Shown: piece after piece, positions 6,716 to 8,757 of the stretch
Layout of the letters: the number at the start of each line of letters is the position of its first letter
Position numbering within the stretch: the first letter of the stretch is position 1
Source of the DNA: CANJDH01 sp031430015
Lineage (GTDB): Bacteria > Pseudomonadota > Gammaproteobacteria > Burkholderiales > JAEUOS01
Assembly: GCA_031430015.1 (NCBI GenBank)
Contig: JANPAR010000166.1
Location: 1-8,757 of the forward strand
Direction of reading: 5' to 3'
DNA length: 8,757 bases
The notes under the pieces: model-generated
What the model saw: the letters and a program-made list of their open reading frames with translations, nothing else
The model's database searches: none
Told to the model about the DNA's origin: nothing
Translations under genes and position numbers: made by a program

Positions 6716-7477
6716 ATGATCACAGGCGCGACCTACGAGCAGATGCTTGCCACGCGCAAGCACATGACGCTCCCCAACGGCACCAGCGTGTGGAAGAGTT
6801 ATTACTTTCGCACTCCCGAGGGAGGCTCTCCGTCGCCGCAGGCGTTTCTGGTCGAGCAGGGCGCCAACGAGGTCGTGCTGCCGCATTTCCACGAGCAGAA
6901 CCAGTTTCAGGTCATCGTGCACGGCGGCGGCTCGGTCGGGCGCCGGGTGGCTGCGCCGATCACCGTGCATTATGCCGGGGCCTACACCGGCTACGGCCCG
7001 ATTACGTCGGGCGACGACGGCCTGTGGTACCTCACGCTGCGACCGATGATGGACAACGGCCCGCTCTACGTGCACCAGTCGCGCGACAAAATGAAAGCCG
7101 GGCCGAAAAAGCACTTTCAGTCCCCGCCCATCGACACCATGCCGGAGGGCAAGCTGACCAAACTTGCGCAGCCTGAAGCACAGACCATCAATGTGGACCC
7201 GGAAGGACCGACGGTCGAGGTGTTGCGCGTGCCGCCGCAACAGCGGCAAACCGCCGCCAATCCGGCACTCGGTGGTGGGCAATTCTTTTTTGTGACCGGC
7301 GGCAGCCTGCAGTCCAACGGCAAGGAATATCCAAAATGGAGTTGCCTGTGGGTGGCCAGCAGTGACCCGGCGTTAACCTTCGTGGCCGGCGCGGGCGGTG
7401 CCGAAGTGCTGATGCTCCAGTGTCCGCCCGCTGCGTATCAAGCGACCTACAGTCCCGATCGGCAAATCGGCTTGTAG
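6716..7477 (+). CDS. Cupin-like protein (probable bicupin), function unknown
   Basis: This is a 253-residue protein without signal peptide or membrane segment. Residues 55-70 read LPHFHEQNQFQVIVHG, a cupin-type strand with His57, His59 and Gln/Glu candidates for metal binding, but the spacing to the usual Glu differs from classical cupin motif 1. GYGPITSGDDGLWYLTLRP (92-110) looks like the second half of that barrel. A second beta-rich unit (about 160-236, with FFFVTGGSLQSNGKEYP and LTFVAGAGGAEVLMLQCP) resembles a second cupin barrel that has lost its His residues. I do not recognise a characterised relative; a dioxygenase, an isomerase or a ligand-binding sensor are all possible. The start at ATG 6716 has GGAGA nine bases upstream, and an upstream in-frame TTG at 6683 is less likely. 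It is transcribed divergently from the CoA-transferase operon and converges, with a 19-base gap, on the GAF gene. Confidence 0.8.
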   Translation: MITGATYEQMLATRKHMTLPNGTSVWKSYYFRTPEGGSPSPQAFLVEQGANEVVLPHFHEQNQFQVIVHGGGSVGRRVAAPITVHYAGAYTGYGPITSGDDGLWYLTLRPMMDNGPLYVHQSRDKMKAGPKKHFQSPPIDTMPEGKLTKLAQPEAQTINVDPEGPTVEVLRVPPQQRQTAANPALGGGQFFFVTGGSLQSNGKEYPKWSCLWVASSDPALTFVAGAGGAEVLMLQCPPAAYQATYSPDRQIGL

Positions 7478-7496
7478 GGTCTGCCGCGCAGGCGGA

Positions 7497-7997
7497 CTAG
7501 GCGCAGCAGGCAAACGCCGGCACCGCCATCAACCCGAACCAGCGCGCCGCTGCAATCTGGGGCGCGTCGATGTGTGTCATCGGACAGGCAAAATTGAGTA
7601 CGCCAAGACAGGCGTCGCGCCACACCACCGGCACATTGATGATCGAATGCACGCCGAGGCTGTGCATCAACTCGTGGTCGTTGAACGCGGCGCGGATTGC
7701 CGCATCGCCTTCGCCTACAAACACCTGCCGCTCCAGCAGTACCTGTTCGCCCCACGCAGTGGCCCTTTTCTGTTTACGGCCACCGACGGGATAAGCCTGT
7801 GCGTTGCTGCTGTACAAGCGCTCGACTTCCATGGTCTCGGCGCGAAACGCGTTGACGCTGAACAGGCAGTGCCCGGGCAGCGTCATGCCCAAACGATGAA
7901 TTGCCGCCAGCGTGGCCTGTGGTTGATCGGCGCTCGCCAGCGCAGCAGCGCATTGCTCGATGCTGCCCAGGTCAAACGGCACGCCGGTCTCACGCAT
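7497..7997 (-). CDS. GAF-domain protein
   Basis: This 166-residue protein is almost wholly one GAF domain, a small-ligand-binding fold, with no output domain attached. Residues from about 29 (TLAAIHRLGMTLPGHCLFSV) to the end follow the GAF pattern. The central part has RLYSSNAQAYPVGGRK and AWGEQVLLERQVFVGEG, followed by HSLGVHSIINVPV and CLGVLNFAC, which match the GAF core strands. The ATG at 7997 lies inside the last codons of the cupin gene (8-base overlap) and has no clear ribosome binding site, so translation is probably coupled; a TTG at 8021 is a weaker alternative. Its partner suggests that it may sense or bind the product of, or a ligand shared with, the cupin. No enzymatic role is supported. 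It ends in a short 19-base convergent gap with the 6716-7477 gene. Confidence 0.82.
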   Translation of the reverse strand: MRETGVPFDLGSIEQCAAALASADQPQATLAAIHRLGMTLPGHCLFSVNAFRAETMEVERLYSSNAQAYPVGGRKQKRATAWGEQVLLERQVFVGEGDAAIRAAFNDHELMHSLGVHSIINVPVVWRDACLGVLNFACPMTHIDAPQIAAARWFGLMAVPAFACCA

Positions 7998-8391
7998 TCG
8001 CCGTTTCGACACCAGCGTCAAACGTCAGGCCGATCTTCTTGACCTCGTCGAGCACGCCCGGCCCATAGGCATCGAGGCGTGCGCCGATCGATGGCGGCAG
8101 GCTGATGTCGTTGCGGTCATGCACGCCGCCGGTGATGACCGTGAGCAGTTTGCTGTCGGTGGCGGCGATGTTGCGAAAACCGCGGCACACGCCGGGCGGC
8201 ACCGAGAAGGTGTCCCACTGGTTTAGGATCACTTTCTCGCCACCGTCGTCGTTGACCGAAAACTCGAACGCGCCTTCGAGGACGAAGAAGGTCTCGAAGG
8301 TCTTGTGGTGCGCATGCAGCCCCGGCCCCTGGCCCGGCGGGCAGACCGAAATGTTCATCGTCAGGCCGGCAGCGCCATAGATCGCGGCCAC
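7990..8391 (-). CDS. Single-domain cupin, 5' end lost at the sequence junction
   Basis: About 134 residues remain. Cupin motif 1 is complete: HAHHKTFETFFVLEG gives HxH(x)4E(x)6G, with His26, His28 and Glu33 (counted from the GTG at 8391) as metal ligands. Motif 2 reads DTFSVPPGVCRGFRN, with Arg in place of the usual last His, which is frequent in this family. The protein begins abruptly at AAIYGAAGLTMNISV, in mid-barrel for such cupins, and the frame upstream meets a TGA at 8398-8400 inside foreign AT-rich DNA. No ATG or ribosome binding site supports the GTG. I therefore read it as missing its N-terminal segment, perhaps 30-50 residues. It is the first gene of the pair with the GAF gene. Enzyme, sensor or metal-dependent isomerase roles cannot be told apart. 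Confidence 0.85.
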   Translation of the reverse strand: MAAIYGAAGLTMNISVCPPGQGPGLHAHHKTFETFFVLEGAFEFSVNDDGGEKVILNQWDTFSVPPGVCRGFRNIAATDSKLLTVITGGVHDRNDISLPPSIGARLDAYGPGVLDEVKKIGLTFDAGVETANA

Positions 8392-8400
8392 GACACTTCA
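8385..8400. other. Composition junction: high-GC genome joined to AT-rich DNA
   Basis: By hand count the 120 bases 8281-8400 hold 78 G/C (65%), whereas 8401-8757 holds 121 of 357 (34%). The change is abrupt. Two genes on opposite strands, a cupin ending leftwards and an AT-rich gene running rightwards, are both cut at this point. No transposase, terminal repeat or integrase is visible. An assembly chimera between two organisms is the simplest explanation; a genuine recombination event is the alternative. Confidence 0.75.
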
Positions 8401-8733
8401 CTTTTGGGTGACTTTTCAAAAGCGTCAAATGGAAACTTTTTACCGACAGACATTATAGAAACTTGGGCAACGGAACAAGGACCAATAAAACTAAGTTTCA
8501 TTTCTAACGGACACCTAATTGCTTTTGAACCAGAGTATATGGATGATTGGATTGATGGTAGAATTTTTGAAAGAATAAATGAAGAAATGAAAAAAGTGTC
8601 AGATGAATTTTTTTATCTATGTTCAGGACCAAATGATGAATGGTTTGGACAAAACGTAATCTATATTCGTTTGACAGAAATCGAAAAAAAATTACTTGCC
8701 GAAAAACTTGAGTGGAAATTCCCTGAAGAATAA
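8392..8733 (+). CDS. Hypothetical protein from AT-rich DNA, 5' partial
   Basis: This frame is open from the junction to TAA 8731-8733 (about 113 residues). The AT-rich codon use starts near residue DTSLLGDF, and the only Met in the early part is well inside (EPEYMDD), so the true start is missing. The product is acidic with regular hydrophobic spacing: PIKLSFISNGHLIAFEPEY, an acidic helical segment with GRIFERINEEMKK, then FFYLCSGPNDEWFGQNVIYIRL, ending EKLEWKFPEE. It has no signal peptide or membrane segment. I recognise no domain. The codon bias and style resemble Bacteroidetes proteins, but this is an impression only. It is real coding sequence: the length is too great for chance in 34% GC DNA, where stops are common, and other frames are broken. 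Confidence 0.75.
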   Translation, partial: DTSLLGDFSKASNGNFLPTDIIETWATEQGPIKLSFISNGHLIAFEPEYMDDWIDGRIFERINEEMKKVSDEFFYLCSGPNDEWFGQNVIYIRLTEIEKKLLAEKLEWKFPEE

Positions 8734-8735
8734 CT

Positions 8736-8755
8736 GCAACCAACATTGGGTTTGC
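8736..8755 (+). other. Possible hairpin or cassette-end repeat after the AT-rich gene
   Basis: Immediately after the TAA, GCAACC (8736-8741) can pair with GGTTTGC (8749-8755), with one unpaired A, across the loop AACATTG. This may be the start of a terminator or of a longer dyad cut by the window end. The short spacing to the stop codon also resembles gene-cassette ends, but no integron core site can be verified here. Confidence 0.25.
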
Positions 8756-8757
8756 TG

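Noticed and set aside
6424..6723. Possible small minus-strand gene of 99 codons in the intergenic region
   Set aside because: It covers the promoter region and the start of the cupin-like gene. Its Cys/Pro/Arg-rich product matches nothing, and no ribosome binding site was seen.
6550..7282. Open frames overlapping the cupin-like gene (+ frame 6550-7176, minus 6599-7282)
   Set aside because: Both are shadows of the 6716-7477 gene. Their products are Arg/His/Ala-rich without family motifs, whereas the chosen frame has a ribosome binding site and promoter.
7478..7496. Terminator between the convergent cupin-like and GAF genes
   Set aside because: Only a 4-bp stem (CTGC/GCAG) can be drawn and there is no T run.
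8389..8391. GTG as a genuine start of the minus-strand cupin
   Set aside because: The upstream bases belong to AT-rich foreign DNA without a ribosome binding site, and the protein would begin within the cupin barrel, so truncation is more likely.
1..8757. CRISPR array, tRNA, rRNA or transposase
   Set aside because: No spaced direct repeats, cloverleaf-like segments, rRNA motifs or DDE-type transposase sequences were seen on either strand.

Overview
The window is about 65% GC up to position ~8390. It has the codon use and gene types of a betaproteobacterium of the Burkholderiales: a Bug-type periplasmic binding protein, a CaiB/BaiF CoA-transferase, a crotonase, a GST-like protein and cupins. 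I infer this from gene content; no rRNA or other marker gene is present to fix the taxon. The last ~360 bases are about 34% GC and look like a different genome, possibly a Bacteroidetes-like one.

Layout. (1) Positions 1-718 hold the 3' end of an FMN-dependent alpha-hydroxy-acid dehydrogenase on the + strand, followed by a hairpin terminator at 771-801. (2) Positions 6393 down to 830 form a compact minus-strand operon. In order of transcription it reads: family III CoA-transferase, two tandem two-domain VOC proteins with methylmalonyl-CoA-epimerase-like C-terminal halves, an orphan Bug substrate-binding protein, a crotonase and a GST-like protein. The first five genes have gaps of 1-8 bases or a 4-base overlap; the GST follows 31 bases after the crotonase. 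(3) Positions 6394-6715 are a divergent control region. It has a good sigma70-type promoter for the + strand and three copies of the heptamer GAGCAGA/TCTGCTC around a candidate -10 for the minus operon. (4) Positions 6716-7477 encode a cupin-like protein of unknown role on the + strand. (5) Positions 8391 down to 7497 hold a minus-strand pair, a 5'-truncated cupin overlapping a GAF-domain protein. (6) At about 8385-8400 the high-GC sequence stops abruptly. Both the cupin (minus) and an AT-rich hypothetical gene (plus) lose their 5' ends at that point, which indicates an assembly chimera or a very recent join.

Inferred working model for the main operon: a carboxylic acid is captured by the Bug protein, activated by CoA transfer, possibly epimerised at the alpha carbon by one or both VOC proteins, and then processed by the crotonase, with the GST-like protein acting on a side or later step. 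The substrate cannot be read from the sequence. The most unusual parts are the tandem VOC pair, the crotonase with one catalytic Glu replaced by Gln, and the heptamer-based control region. The best candidate for something undescribed is this CoA-transferase/double-VOC/crotonase cassette.
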